A stretch of DNA of 64,000 nucleotides from Litorimonas sp964565335. Its GTDB lineage: Bacteria; Pseudomonadota; Alphaproteobacteria; Caulobacterales; Maricaulaceae. The stretch covers positions 21,448 through 85,447 of the forward strand of contig CAZMEN010000005.1 of assembly GCA_964565335.1 (NCBI GenBank), given 5' to 3'. The stretch's first letter is position 1, and the number at the start of each line of letters is the position of its first letter. A program made the position numbers and the translations under genes. Of the stretch, positions 43,745 through 52,926 are shown piece after piece. The notes under the pieces were generated by a model that saw only the letters and a list, made by a program, of their open reading frames with translations, was not told where the DNA came from and did no database searches.

Positions 43745-44857
43745 GTGCTAATAGGTGTGCCAAAGGAAATCAAAAATCATGAATATCGCGTCGGCCTGAC
43801 GCCCGAATCTGTCGCTGAATTAGTTCAGGACGGTCAATCCGTCATTGTGGAGACGATGGCAGGAGAAGGTATCGGGGCGTCCGATGCAGATTATAAATCT
43901 GCAGGGGCGAAAATTTCCGAAACAGCAGAGGCGGTTTTTGCAACCGCCGATATGATTATCAAAGTAAAAGAGCCGCAGGCTGGAGAGCGCGCCATGCTGC
44001 GCCCCGGTCAAATTCTCTATACTTATTTGCACCTCGCGCCGGATGCGGCGCAAACAAATGACCTGATAAAAAGCGGCGCTGTGTGTATTGCCTATGAAAC
44101 CGTTACAAATGACGAAGGGATTTTACCGCTATTGCGTCCTATGAGCCAAGTGGCGGGGCGTTTGTCTATCCAAGTGGGCGCGACAGCTCTACAAAAAGAC
44201 GGCGGCGGCCGCGGCGTTCTGCTGGGCGGCGTACCGGGAACAGCGCCGGCTAAAGTGGTCATTATTGGCGGCGGCGATGTCGGCTTTAATGCCGCGCAAA
44301 TGGCCGTCGGCATGCAAGCCGATGTCACGATATTAGACCGCAGTAATAAGCGTATGGAAGAGCTCTCTTATTATTTCGGGCCACGTGCCAAAGTTATCCG
44401 TTCAACACCGGCCGTTTTGGATGATCTTCTGAAAACGGCTGACCTAGTAATCGGTGCAGTTTTGATTCCCGGCGCTGCCGCGCCTAAATTGGTCACGAAA
44501 GAACATCTTTCGCAAATGATGGACGGGTCTGTTTTGGTGGATGTGGCGATTGACCAGGGAGGGTGTTTTGAAACCTCTTATGCGACAACCCATGCCGACC
44601 CGACTTATGTTGTGGACGGCGTTGTTCATTATTGTGTCGCCAATATGCCGGGCGCTGTTGCACGGACATCGACCTATGCTTTGAATGCCGCCACGCTTAA
44701 CCATGCGAAACGCTTAGCGCGCTTGGGTTGGAAAAAGGCTCTGCGCGCCGATAAGCACCTGTTGAACGGCTTAAACGTCTGCGAAGGCAAGCTCACGATT
44801 GAGGCAGTGGCTGAGGCGCAAGGCCTAGACTGGGTAGAGGCTGAGAGTTGTCTTTAG
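43745..44857 (+). CDS. ald: Alanine dehydrogenase
   Basis: The enzyme interconverts L-alanine and pyruvate plus ammonia with NAD(H). It starts with GTG at 43745, supported by AGGAG 7 bases upstream, and gives 370 residues, the normal length. The N-terminus MLIGVPKEIKNHEYRVGLTP is diagnostic. Catalytic Lys75 (IIKVKEP) and His96 (YTYLHLAPD) are kept. The NAD fold is VVIIGGGDVGFNAAQMA. The adjacent divergent Lrp-like protein is its likely regulator. Confidence 0.98.
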   Translation: MLIGVPKEIKNHEYRVGLTPESVAELVQDGQSVIVETMAGEGIGASDADYKSAGAKISETAEAVFATADMIIKVKEPQAGERAMLRPGQILYTYLHLAPDAAQTNDLIKSGAVCIAYETVTNDEGILPLLRPMSQVAGRLSIQVGATALQKDGGGRGVLLGGVPGTAPAKVVIIGGGDVGFNAAQMAVGMQADVTILDRSNKRMEELSYYFGPRAKVIRSTPAVLDDLLKTADLVIGAVLIPGAAAPKLVTKEHLSQMMDGSVLVDVAIDQGGCFETSYATTHADPTYVVDGVVHYCVANMPGAVARTSTYALNAATLNHAKRLARLGWKKALRADKHLLNGLNVCEGKLTIEAVAEAQGLDWVEAESCL

Positions 44858-44886
44858 ACGACAGAGAGCTGAGTTAGGTCTGGCTG

Positions 44887-45867
44887 TTATTGTGATAGAG
44901 AGTCAATGCGATACAAAATTGTGTGTGACCAGCTTTGATCGGGACTGACAATGACGCTCGGTAAATGCGGTAGGTTCACAGCATTGGGCGGGAATTGCGG
45001 CTCAAACGCTATGCCGGCGAAAGCGCCGTAGCTTTGTCCATCTTTTCCTTGGCAGGCCTTCATATTATAACCAGTATAAATTTGCAGGCCGGGTAAGTCA
45101 GACAAAACCGTGAGCCTATGGGCGTTATCGGGCGAAAAGAGGCGCGCCATTTTTCGCATACCCGTTCCCGGAATATTAAAATGATGATCCATCGCAGATT
45201 GGTTAATTGTCTTTGACGCGCGAAAGTCAAAGGGGTGGTCGGTGAGGGGCTGTTTCTTACCTTTATTAACGCCGTCTTCCCGGGTTTGGAAAAAATAATT
45301 CGCCTCAAAAGACAAGGCATGGCGACAGACTGTCGAGTCGCCGAGGTTAAAATAGCTATGACCTGTTAGGCTTATTGGGGTGTCTTTGGTTGTTTGCGCC
45401 GACATTTCGAGGCGCAAACCTTCATCATCCAAGCTATAACGGACTTTGGCGGTGACCTCTCCGGGATAGCCTTGATGCCCCTCTGGACTTTTATGGGTTA
45501 AGCAGAGAGTGTCGCCTTCTATATGGGCGTCCCAGTTTACACGGTCAAAGCCTATTGGTCCGCTATGTAGCGTGTTCTCGCCTTCATTTTCGGACAGGCG
45601 AAAACTCTTCTCGCCTATGTTAAAATGCGCGCCTCCAATTCGGTTAGAAACCCTGCCAATGACAGCGCCAAAATAGGGGTGCGGCCGCAAATATTCTTCC
45701 AAGCTATCAAAACCCAATACAATATCTGTCCCATTGGGCAGGCGAAAAGATTGCAGAGTTGCGCCATAGTTTAAAACCGTCGCAGATAATCCATTGGGCG
45801 CTCTGAGCGTGTAAGCGTTAACGCTCCCGCCATGAGGCAATGTGCCAAATCTTTGAATAGCTATCAT
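44887..45867 (-). CDS. galM: Aldose 1-epimerase (galactose mutarotase family)
   Basis: The 326-residue protein converts alpha and beta anomers of hexoses. Signatures: HPYFGAVIGRVSNRIGGAHF, catalytic His in TGHSYFNLGDS, and the catalytic Glu in FAGIAFEPQFPPNAVN. No sugar kinase or transporter is linked. It converges on ald and is divergent from the class II aldolase gene. Confidence 0.95.
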   Translation of the reverse strand: MIAIQRFGTLPHGGSVNAYTLRAPNGLSATVLNYGATLQSFRLPNGTDIVLGFDSLEEYLRPHPYFGAVIGRVSNRIGGAHFNIGEKSFRLSENEGENTLHSGPIGFDRVNWDAHIEGDTLCLTHKSPEGHQGYPGEVTAKVRYSLDDEGLRLEMSAQTTKDTPISLTGHSYFNLGDSTVCRHALSFEANYFFQTREDGVNKGKKQPLTDHPFDFRASKTINQSAMDHHFNIPGTGMRKMARLFSPDNAHRLTVLSDLPGLQIYTGYNMKACQGKDGQSYGAFAGIAFEPQFPPNAVNLPHLPSVIVSPDQSWSHTILYRIDSLSQ

Positions 45868-45950
45868 ACCTTCCGCTTAAACAGCTCGGCGCGCCTTGCC
45901 AATACGGGATGAGTTACGGCATAACAGCTCTATGATTTAAGGAGTAAGGC

Positions 45951-46778
45951 ATGACACAACATAGCGCCATGACAACCGCCCCGGGGTTTGCGATTGCAGA
46001 TCCGACTGAAATCCCCAGATTGGAAGGGGTCGTTTCCGAGGCGGAGTGGGCAATTCGAAAACAATTGGCGGCGACCTACCGCCTCTGCGCCATGCATGGA
46101 TGGACCGATTTAGTCTTCACCCATATTTCGGCCCGCCTTCCGGATGAAGACGGAGAGCACCGCTTTTTGATAAATCCTTACGGCGTTATGTTTGATGAAA
46201 TGACGGCGTCGTCTTTAGTCAAGATTGATGGCGACGGCAAAATTTGTCAGGACACATCCTATTTCATCAACCCGGCAGGTTTTACTATTCACTCCGCAGT
46301 TCACTTAGCGCGCGAGGATGCGGGCTGCGTTATTCATGTCCATACCCCTTATGGCATGGCGGTCTCGGCTCAAAAAAAGGGTTTACGCCGCTATACGCAA
46401 ATGGCGATGCAAGTTTACAATGATCTCGCTTATCATGACTATGAAGGCATTGCCTTGGATACGGATGAGCGCGAGCGCATCGTAAGCGACCTGGGGACGA
46501 AAAGCCTGCTCATGCTGCGTAATCACGGAACACTGACAGTGGGAAAAACATGCGGGACAGCGTTCTTGCGCATGTATTTTTTGGAGAATGCCTGTAAGGC
46601 CCAGATATTCGCGCAATCCGTTGGCGGCGAAGAACACCTCATTGAGGAGCCCGAAGCAATGGGCGATAAGGTGTATATGCAGGGCGCTGCGGCCTTCGTT
46701 CCTGGTATGGGTGATAACTTGGTGTGGCCGGGCTTGATGCGTAAATTGGCGCGAACCAATCCTGGGTACGATCATTAA
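45951..46778 (+). CDS. Class II aldolase/adducin family protein
   Basis: The 275-residue protein matches class II aldolase/adducin N-terminal folds: QLAATYRLCAMHGWTDLVFT, HISARLPD, zinc-type histidines in GCVIHVHTPYGMAVSAQKKG and LLMLRNHGTLTVGKTCGTA. Family members are sugar-phosphate aldolases or epimerases, but longer members such as this one are often uncharacterised and lack a proven substrate. It starts 83 bases from the divergent galM gene. Confidence 0.9.
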   Translation: MTQHSAMTTAPGFAIADPTEIPRLEGVVSEAEWAIRKQLAATYRLCAMHGWTDLVFTHISARLPDEDGEHRFLINPYGVMFDEMTASSLVKIDGDGKICQDTSYFINPAGFTIHSAVHLAREDAGCVIHVHTPYGMAVSAQKKGLRRYTQMAMQVYNDLAYHDYEGIALDTDERERIVSDLGTKSLLMLRNHGTLTVGKTCGTAFLRMYFLENACKAQIFAQSVGGEEHLIEEPEAMGDKVYMQGAAAFVPGMGDNLVWPGLMRKLARTNPGYDH

Positions 46779-46841
46779 AGGTGTCCCAATCCGCTCTGTG
46801 TTCGCAAGTGCTGTGAAACTTTGTTGGATGAGGCCGGTTTT

Positions 46842-47753
46842 GTGATTGGCGAAATCTGTGTTTTAGTCCTAAGTGGGGCGAGCTTTATTCAGCCGACAGA
46901 GTGTCGGGCCGATCCGCAATCTATAGACGCCCAGCGTTATGTTTTATTGGATGCGAGGCCGCCTAAGCCGAAACCCGTCAATTATAAACCTAAAAAAATA
47001 GACCATTCAAAACCTTCTATTGCCTCTATGAATATGGTCACAATCCCGCCGGGCCAATTTTTGATGGGGAGCCCCCGTAGCGAGCTTAAACGGGATGCTA
47101 ACGAGGGACCTCAAATCGCCGTCACTATCGCTGCGCCTTTTGAAATCGGGCGCTATGAAGTAACCTTCGATGATTGGGATAAATGTATCAACGGCGGCGG
47201 CTGCAAAGGCTATCGCCCTGACGATCGTGGTTGGGGACGCGGGAAGCGTCCTGTCATTAACATCAGCTGGAATGATGCAAACTCTTATATTCGTTGGTTG
47301 AATAAGAAAACGGGCCTACGATATCGCCTGCCAACAGAGGCCGAGTGGGAGTATGTGGCCAGAGGCGGAACGAATGCGCCTTTTTCGACGGGGAACGCTC
47401 TTTCTTCTGAGCAAGCGAATTTTAACGGAGAATTCCCTTACGGTGCCGCCGCCAAAGGCGTTTACCGCCGCAAAACCGTACCTGTCGGGAGTTTTCCGGC
47501 TAATGAATACGGCGTCTTTGACATCCACGGCAATGTCTATGAATGGGTTGAAGATTGCTGGTCTCCAAACCATGAAAACGCCCCCAAAGATGGTCGGGCT
47601 CGAAAAGACGGCGATTGTAAATTTCGTATTATGAGAGGCGGCTCCTGGGTGACACACGGGTATCAAATGCGCGCCTCAAAGCGACTGCGATATACGCAGG
47701 ATTATCGTTATGATGATTATGGTTTCAGACTTGCAAGGACGCTAAGTCGTTAA
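46842..47753 (+). CDS. SUMF1/formylglycine-generating-enzyme-like domain protein, catalytic Cys pair absent
   Basis: The GTG at 46842 has GAGG 8 bases upstream and gives a weak signal-like N-terminus (IGEICVLVLSGASF); the frame opens a little earlier at a TTG (46821). The SUMF1 fold is clear: MVTIPPGQFLMGSPRSELKR, FEIGRYEVTFDDWDKC, RLPTEAEWEYVARGG, DIHGNVYEWVEDCW, MRGGSWVTHGYQMRASKRLR and a final YGFRLAR. True FGEs carry Cys residues in the block after RGGS; none is seen there, and no sulfatase is nearby. It is more likely an FGE-like structural or ligand-binding paralogue. Confidence 0.88.
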   Translation: MIGEICVLVLSGASFIQPTECRADPQSIDAQRYVLLDARPPKPKPVNYKPKKIDHSKPSIASMNMVTIPPGQFLMGSPRSELKRDANEGPQIAVTIAAPFEIGRYEVTFDDWDKCINGGGCKGYRPDDRGWGRGKRPVINISWNDANSYIRWLNKKTGLRYRLPTEAEWEYVARGGTNAPFSTGNALSSEQANFNGEFPYGAAAKGVYRRKTVPVGSFPANEYGVFDIHGNVYEWVEDCWSPNHENAPKDGRARKDGDCKFRIMRGGSWVTHGYQMRASKRLRYTQDYRYDDYGFRLARTLSR

Positions 47754-47838
47754 CCAATTTGTGATATTGGTTAATGTGTGATACTAGACTACACGCTAAT
47801 TCCACTTTTGGGAATGAGCAAGGTTTTGAAAGCAAGTT

Positions 47839-48648
47839 ATGGGCCCATCCATTATAAAAATTTTTGCTGATGACACCCAAAGTGAATTAGCAAAAAACAT
47901 AATAACTTGGGTCGAAGCCGAAGCTGTGCTCGATAAAGCCATAGCGGATCTGAATCTTTATATCTCTTCCCAAACGGAGGCAGGCGATGATTTGGAAAAA
48001 GACGATGAATATAAACGATTAAGGACAGTGTCTGAGAACGCGGATAAAGAGTGGAGCCAGTCTTATATCGATGTGTTGAATTATGAACCGAAGACGGTGA
48101 AGGAAATTGGCCAAAAAATCCTTGTTTCCATCAATGCCATCAAAGAGGGTTTGGAAGATCCAAGACTCTCAAAATCGATAGAGAAATGCGCTCATAAACT
48201 TGTAGGGCATGAAGAGGCTTTGGAAATCAAAGGGGCCATGCGCGAAAAGATCAGGAAAGAAGGTAAGACATACCGTTTGTGCCTTATTGATGACTCTGCG
48301 TTGGATCGCATGCTCATAAAACATGCCTTTTTGGCCCGTAACGACTCATTAGATTTCTTCGAAATGGAGGAAGGTCTGGAAGTTGTAAGGGCGATTAAAG
48401 CGACGAAACCCAATGCCACGCTTTTAGATTTGGCGATGCCGCGAACAAATGGCTTGGACATTCTGAGATTGATCAGAAGTGACAATGATTTAAAAAACCA
48501 TCCCGTCTGGATTATTACCGCGTCGAGCGATGAAGATGATAAATTCTCATCCTTATCAGCCGGTGCTGATGGATATTATGTCAAGCCGTCCACCCTGAGT
48601 GATTATGATACAATTGCATCCAATATTTTGGATACCGTTTTCGCTTAA
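47839..48648 (+). CDS. Response-regulator receiver protein with an unknown helical N-terminal domain
   Basis: The 269-residue protein has about 145 N-terminal residues of charged helical sequence (AEAVLDKAIADLNLYISSQT; VSINAIKEGLEDPRLSKSIE; CAHKLVGHEEALEIKGAMRE) that I cannot assign. A complete CheY-like receiver follows: acidic pair LIDDSALDRMLI, phosphoacceptor Asp in TLLDLAMPRTNGLD, Thr in WIITASSDED and Lys in GYYVKPSTL. No DNA-binding domain is present. It may act by protein contact. No histidine kinase lies nearby. Confidence 0.85.
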   Translation: MGPSIIKIFADDTQSELAKNIITWVEAEAVLDKAIADLNLYISSQTEAGDDLEKDDEYKRLRTVSENADKEWSQSYIDVLNYEPKTVKEIGQKILVSINAIKEGLEDPRLSKSIEKCAHKLVGHEEALEIKGAMREKIRKEGKTYRLCLIDDSALDRMLIKHAFLARNDSLDFFEMEEGLEVVRAIKATKPNATLLDLAMPRTNGLDILRLIRSDNDLKNHPVWIITASSDEDDKFSSLSAGADGYYVKPSTLSDYDTIASNILDTVFA

Positions 48649-48685
48649 GTCTTTTTAACATTCTACGACTCCCTCACCCCTCCCC

Positions 48686-48714
48686 AAAAAAAATGGGGCC
48701 GGAGAACCGGCCCC
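48686..48714 (-). terminator. Rho-independent terminator for the AbgT gene
   Basis: GGGGCCGG (48695-48702) and CCGGCCCC (48707-48714) form a perfect 8-bp GC stem with an AGAA loop. The eight As at 48686-48693 become a U run on the minus transcript, so it terminates transcription from the AbgT gene, 130 bases after its stop. Confidence 0.93.
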
Positions 48715-48844
48715 GAAGTTCTGACAAAATCATAAGGGGAAGAGATTTTATCACCGTCTCTAAGGGGGAGAGACAGAAGCCTTAAACCCCGTCTCTCGCT
48801 CACAGTCCATAAAACCGTTTGTGATATGTTTGTGAGATTTCTGT

Positions 48845-50665
48845 TTAGCTCGGAAGGCTGTACGAAATCGGCGCGCCCGGCCCTAAGTCAAACCCGAAGG
48901 CAATCCATGCCACCATCAAAATGACCCCTGAGATTAAAAGCCAGATAGAGTAAGGTATCATCATAGCGGTCAAGCTACCCAATCCGAAGTCTTTCTGCCA
49001 GCGTCTGGCAAAAACAAGGATGAGCGGGAAATAAACCATGAGCGGCGTAATGATATTGGTAGCGCCGTCGCCGACTCGGTACGCGGCTGTTGCGCCTTCG
49101 GGCGAGATTCCCAAAAGCATCAACATGGGAACCAAGACCGGAGCAAGTAAAGCCCATTTAGCACTGGCTGAACCAACAAATAGATTCAAGAGCGCGGAGA
49201 ACAGCACAATCAGGCCCAAAGCAATGGGGAGTGGCAACCCGCTAGACTCAATGCCATTTGCGCCGTGGACCGCTGTAATCAATCCCAAATTGGACCAGTT
49301 AAACATGGCCACAAAATGCGCGGCAGCAAAAGCCAAGACCAAATAATACCCCATATCTTTCATCGCCTCGGCCATCATATCAACCAGATCGCGGTGATCT
49401 TTTATTGACCCGGCAGCTCGTCCGTAAGCCCAACCTGCCGCGAGGAACAAGACCATAAAGCCCGCCACCAATGACCGAAAGAAAGGCGTCGCTGTTACAT
49501 ACCATTCCTGACCAGGAACAGGGACCGTTGATAGTCCGGGGCCAATGATGATCAATCCAAAAATTGCCCCCAAAAAGGTCAATAGAATGACGATGCCCGC
49601 GATTAGTCTCGCCAATAGCGGCATAGGTTTCGTGAGTTTAAAGAGAAAGCTCGCAACAAAGAAAAAGAGAAGACCTAAGACTACTTTGATTACGCCGGCC
49701 CATTTCTCAAACAAAGATAGGTTTTCTTTCAGCTCCCCGTCATTGAGAAGGGGGGTTCCGGGGGCAAACGCCATAACCGCCCATATGGCGCAGACGGCTA
49801 GAATGGCCAAACCCGCTTTGCGTAAACCTGCGCTTTGGGCGTCTGTTAAGGGCTTGTCTTCTCCGCCATATTCCTCGGCTTGTCGTTCATCCGGCACCCA
49901 TTTCCCAAGGCGCGGTTCAATTATTTTATCTGTGACATACCAAATGACAGGCAAATAAATAACCATCAAGACAGCAATGAAGTACCAATTACCCGCAATG
50001 TTCATCGTCCATGTCGGATCAATACCAGCGCCGTCAACAGCCGCTTCAGTAATACCAAAGAGAAGGGCGTCTAATTGACCGGGCGAAACATTGGCCGAGA
50101 ATCCCCCTGATACACCGGCAAAGGCAGCGGCTATACCGGCCATAGGGTGACGACCGACAGAGGCAAATAAAATAGCAGCTAAGGGAATCATCACGACATA
50201 GCCAGCATCTGCAGCATGATTGGAGAGCATTGCCACCAATGCAACGACTGGCGTTAGTAAATACTTAGGCGCACCGCGAACCGCTTGGCGAATACCGCTG
50301 GCAAATAAGCCCGAGCGTTCCGCCACACCCGCGCCCAACATTACCACCAACACATATCCGAGTGGATGGAAGTGGGTGAAGGTCTTGGGCATTTCGACCC
50401 AAAGTCTTTGAATGTTTTCCGCTGATAACAGGCTGGCCGATTTAATGATTTCGGCGGTCCCGTCGGCATTTTTCTTGACGGGGTGTTCTGCTGTCAAACC
50501 GAATAAGCTGGTCAAAATGGAAATAACGACCAAAATAAGAATCAAGTAAAAGAAGATGAAAACAGGATCAGGTAAGCGGTTGCCTGTTCTTTCAACCCAT
50601 CCAAGAAACCCTTTTGACTTTCCCGTATCGCCTGAATTTGCCGCGGTAGATTGACTGCCTGACAT
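48845..50665 (-). CDS. AbgT-family transporter (p-aminobenzoyl-glutamate transporter type)
   Basis: The preferred start is the ATG at 50665 (MSGSQSTAAN) because it follows a G-rich ribosome site; an ATG 12 bases upstream lacks one. The 606-residue polytopic protein matches the AbgT family: GFLGWVERTGNRLPDPVFIF, then LFGITEAAVDGAGIDPTWT, LFSALLNLFVGSASAKWALL and VGDGATNIITPLMVYFPLIL. Members import p-aminobenzoyl-glutamate or export sulfonamides. No abgA or abgB peptidase genes are linked, so the natural role is open. Confidence 0.94.
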   Translation of the reverse strand: MSGSQSTAANSGDTGKSKGFLGWVERTGNRLPDPVFIFFYLILILVVISILTSLFGLTAEHPVKKNADGTAEIIKSASLLSAENIQRLWVEMPKTFTHFHPLGYVLVVMLGAGVAERSGLFASGIRQAVRGAPKYLLTPVVALVAMLSNHAADAGYVVMIPLAAILFASVGRHPMAGIAAAFAGVSGGFSANVSPGQLDALLFGITEAAVDGAGIDPTWTMNIAGNWYFIAVLMVIYLPVIWYVTDKIIEPRLGKWVPDERQAEEYGGEDKPLTDAQSAGLRKAGLAILAVCAIWAVMAFAPGTPLLNDGELKENLSLFEKWAGVIKVVLGLLFFFVASFLFKLTKPMPLLARLIAGIVILLTFLGAIFGLIIIGPGLSTVPVPGQEWYVTATPFFRSLVAGFMVLFLAAGWAYGRAAGSIKDHRDLVDMMAEAMKDMGYYLVLAFAAAHFVAMFNWSNLGLITAVHGANGIESSGLPLPIALGLIVLFSALLNLFVGSASAKWALLAPVLVPMLMLLGISPEGATAAYRVGDGATNIITPLMVYFPLILVFARRWQKDFGLGSLTAMMIPYSIWLLISGVILMVAWIAFGFDLGPGAPISYSLPS

Positions 50666-50730
50666 AAAAGCCCCCATATTTTTAGCTGACTAAGTGATAG
50701 CCTGTAAAATCAGCAAATCAATCCTATTTG

Positions 50731-51813
50731 TTAGAGCCCGGCGCTCACGCGGTTTTTGATACGGGTTTGTGCGGCGGCGCTAATACGGGTTTCTAGTCCT
50801 TTCAAAAGCGTCATTCGGCTATCGCCATAAAAATCTTCGCCCTGAATGTTTTTGGCCGAGTTCACAGACTTTAAAACCCAATAATAAGCGTCCTCAAAAT
50901 CTTGGCTCACGCCTTCGCCTTTGCTTAATGTAAAGGCATAAAGGAACTGACCTTCCACATCGCCTTTTTCTGCCGATTTTTTAAACCAAGCGGCAGCCTC
51001 TTTATGCGAAGGTTGGGTGGAGACGCCTTGATAAACCAAGAGGCCATAATCGGCCATGGCGGCTGCGTGCCCGCCTTCAGCTGCCAGGCGTAACCAGCGC
51101 GCGGATTTATTTTCATCTGGCCGTATGTTGAAATTTTCAGCATACATAATACCTGCGGCATAAGCGGCGTCTATATTGCCGGCATTGGCGGCTTGCTCAT
51201 AGGCTTTAAGGGCGGCCTTCGGGTCACTTTCAAACAGGCTGTCGCCGAGGGCCTTTGCCCCTGCGCCGTCAAAACTTTGGGCGGCTTTGCGGAGCCAGAA
51301 TTCTGATTCTGCGGCGTTGACCTTTGTCCCTTTTCCAAGGCGGTACATATCCCCCAAGGCGCGCATGGCGTCGGTTCGTCCAGCTTCGGCTGCGCGTAAA
51401 AGATAGGATAAAGAGTCCTGCGCGCTAAGCCCTGCTTGTTGTTTCAACCCCATTTCGCCCAGAGCCATAAGGGCGTCAGGGTTACTCTTGAGAGCCGCTT
51501 GTTGATACCATTTTTTAGCGCCAGACAAATCGATCAAGCCTGTTTCGCCAGTGCGCAAAATATGGCCCGCCAGCACGGCTGCATCAGAATGCCCGCCGCG
51601 TGCCGCAGTTTTAGCAAGGCTCAAAGCTTGGGCAATTTTACCGCTTTGATAGGCTTTGAGTGCGGCTTCGAAATTGGCGCCGCTCTCGACGGATGAAATG
51701 ACAGGCGCTGCCCAAACAGGGGCGACCGTGAACGGTGCTAAGAGTGCGAATGCGCCGAACACAACGCCGAGAGCGCTTTTATGGCTGCGGCGGGGCCGTC
51801 CTTGTGCGCCCAC
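50731..51813 (-). CDS. Secreted Sel1-repeat (TPR-like) protein
   Basis: The frame opens at 51927 but overlaps thiE by 190 bases there. I take the GTG at 51813 as start because it gives a proper signal peptide (MGAQGRPRRSHKS, then ALGVVFGAFALLAPFTVAPV, cleavage near VWA). About seven Sel1 repeats follow, with A-x-x-G-x-x-x-A-x-x-x-L-G patterns (DALMALGEMGL, DAMRALGDMYRLGKGTKVNA, AAMADYGLLVYQGVST, EGQFLYAFTLSKGEGVSQDF). Sel1 proteins scaffold protein contacts. It begins inside the 3' end of thiE and is thus translationally linked. Confidence 0.82.
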   Translation of the reverse strand: MGAQGRPRRSHKSALGVVFGAFALLAPFTVAPVWAAPVISSVESGANFEAALKAYQSGKIAQALSLAKTAARGGHSDAAVLAGHILRTGETGLIDLSGAKKWYQQAALKSNPDALMALGEMGLKQQAGLSAQDSLSYLLRAAEAGRTDAMRALGDMYRLGKGTKVNAAESEFWLRKAAQSFDGAGAKALGDSLFESDPKAALKAYEQAANAGNIDAAYAAGIMYAENFNIRPDENKSARWLRLAAEGGHAAAMADYGLLVYQGVSTQPSHKEAAAWFKKSAEKGDVEGQFLYAFTLSKGEGVSQDFEDAYYWVLKSVNSAKNIQGEDFYGDSRMTLLKGLETRISAAAQTRIKNRVSAGL

Positions 51814-52394
51814 ACGCCAGAGCTCACAGCGATAAAGTCCGCGCCCGCATTGATGACCAAAGGCGCGTTTTTCAGATTTATTCCACCGATTGCTACGCTC
51901 GGTATTTCTACAGCTTCGTGCCACCATTCCAAAATCTCCAATTCGGCGCGGGTCTTAGGGGTCTTGGTCGGCGTTTCAAAAAACGCGCCAAAGGCCACAT
52001 AATCAGCGCCGGCTGAGGCCGCCTCAAAAGCGAGGCTTTTTGAATTATGGCAGGTTACGCCAATAATGGCATCCCCGCCTAACAGTTCCCGGGATGAAAA
52101 ATAGTCCATGTCGTCTTGACCGATATGGGCTCCATCCGCGCCTGTTTCTGCTACAAGGTCGGGGCGATCATTCATTAAGACCGTTACCCCGAATTTATGA
52201 CAGAGAGGTATAATCACCTTTGACGCCTGAATGAGGTCTGAATCAGAAAGGTCCTTCAGTCGAATTTGTAGACAAGCAATAGGGGCCGCAGAAAGCGCTG
52301 CCTCCAGCGCGACCAGAAAACGGCTCATATCCTCAATGGCGGGAGGGGTAAGCAGGTAAATTTGGCAAAGTGGCATTGTATCGGTTTTTGACAT
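51738..52394 (-). CDS. thiE: Thiamine phosphate synthase (ThiE)
   Basis: ThiE joins the HMP-PP pyrimidine and the thiazole phosphate to give thiamine phosphate. The likely start is the ATG at 52394 (MSKTDTMPLCQIYLLTP); upstream ATGs at 52424 exist. Signatures: ACLQIRLKD, LMNDRPDLVAETGADGAHIG, FGAFFETPTKT (the usual GPxFxTxTK), and IPSVAIGGINLKNAPLVINA. At 218 residues it is of normal size. The 3' end overlaps the Sel1 gene. No TPP riboswitch is visible upstream and no other thi gene is nearby. Confidence 0.93.
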   Translation of the reverse strand: MSKTDTMPLCQIYLLTPPAIEDMSRFLVALEAALSAAPIACLQIRLKDLSDSDLIQASKVIIPLCHKFGVTVLMNDRPDLVAETGADGAHIGQDDMDYFSSRELLGGDAIIGVTCHNSKSLAFEAASAGADYVAFGAFFETPTKTPKTRAELEILEWWHEAVEIPSVAIGGINLKNAPLVINAGADFIAVSSGVWAHKDGPAAAIKALSALCSAHSHS

Positions 52395-52447
52395 AGAGGC
52401 CTTTTGGCGCATATTGCCATTCACCGTCCAGCGCTTATGCTAAGTTA

Positions 52448-52837
52448 ATGAGCGAAAAAACGACACATTTAGGGCACTGCCATTGCAAAGAGGTGCAATT
52501 CGAATTCCTAGCGCCGCCAAAAGTTGTGGTGACGGACTGTAATTGTTCGCTTTGCCATATGACGGGTTATCAGCATGTTTTTGTGCCTGAGGCGGACTTA
52601 ACGTTTATTTCAGGGCAAGAGCGTTTAGCGGTTTACACTTTTGGCACGCATATAGCGCAGCATTATTTTTGTCGGACCTGCGGCGTGAAATCCTTATACC
52701 GTCCGCGCAGTCACCCTGAGGCTTGGAGTGTAAATTTGCGATGTGTGGTGGGGGACGGCCTACAAGCAAAGGAAGCTCATTATTTTGACGGACAAAATTG
52801 GGAAGACAATATTGAGGCGTTGAAAAAGAAAACCTAA
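52448..52837 (+). CDS. GFA family zinc protein, copy 2
   Basis: The 129-residue protein has the GFA cysteines in GHCHCKEVQFEF, TDCNCSLCHMTGYQHVF and YFCRTCGVKSLYRPR, expected to bind two zinc ions. It resembles CENP-V-like eukaryotic and bacterial members. Activity is unknown. It is divergent from thiE with 53 bases between starts and precedes the HAD gene by about 90 bases. It is a distant paralogue of the GFA gene at 39.2 kb. Confidence 0.9.
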   Translation: MSEKTTHLGHCHCKEVQFEFLAPPKVVVTDCNCSLCHMTGYQHVFVPEADLTFISGQERLAVYTFGTHIAQHYFCRTCGVKSLYRPRSHPEAWSVNLRCVVGDGLQAKEAHYFDGQNWEDNIEALKKKT

Positions 52838-52926
52838 ACGCCTATCGACCACATCCTATTCTCACGCGTCTCGTGTTTGTGCGGGGCGTATTACAAGGCG
52901 GCGCTCAGTTTGCGCCGAATAATTGC

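Noticed and set aside
52395..52447. TPP riboswitch before thiE
   Set aside because: The gap to the divergent GFA gene is only 53 bases and shows no THI-box sequence.
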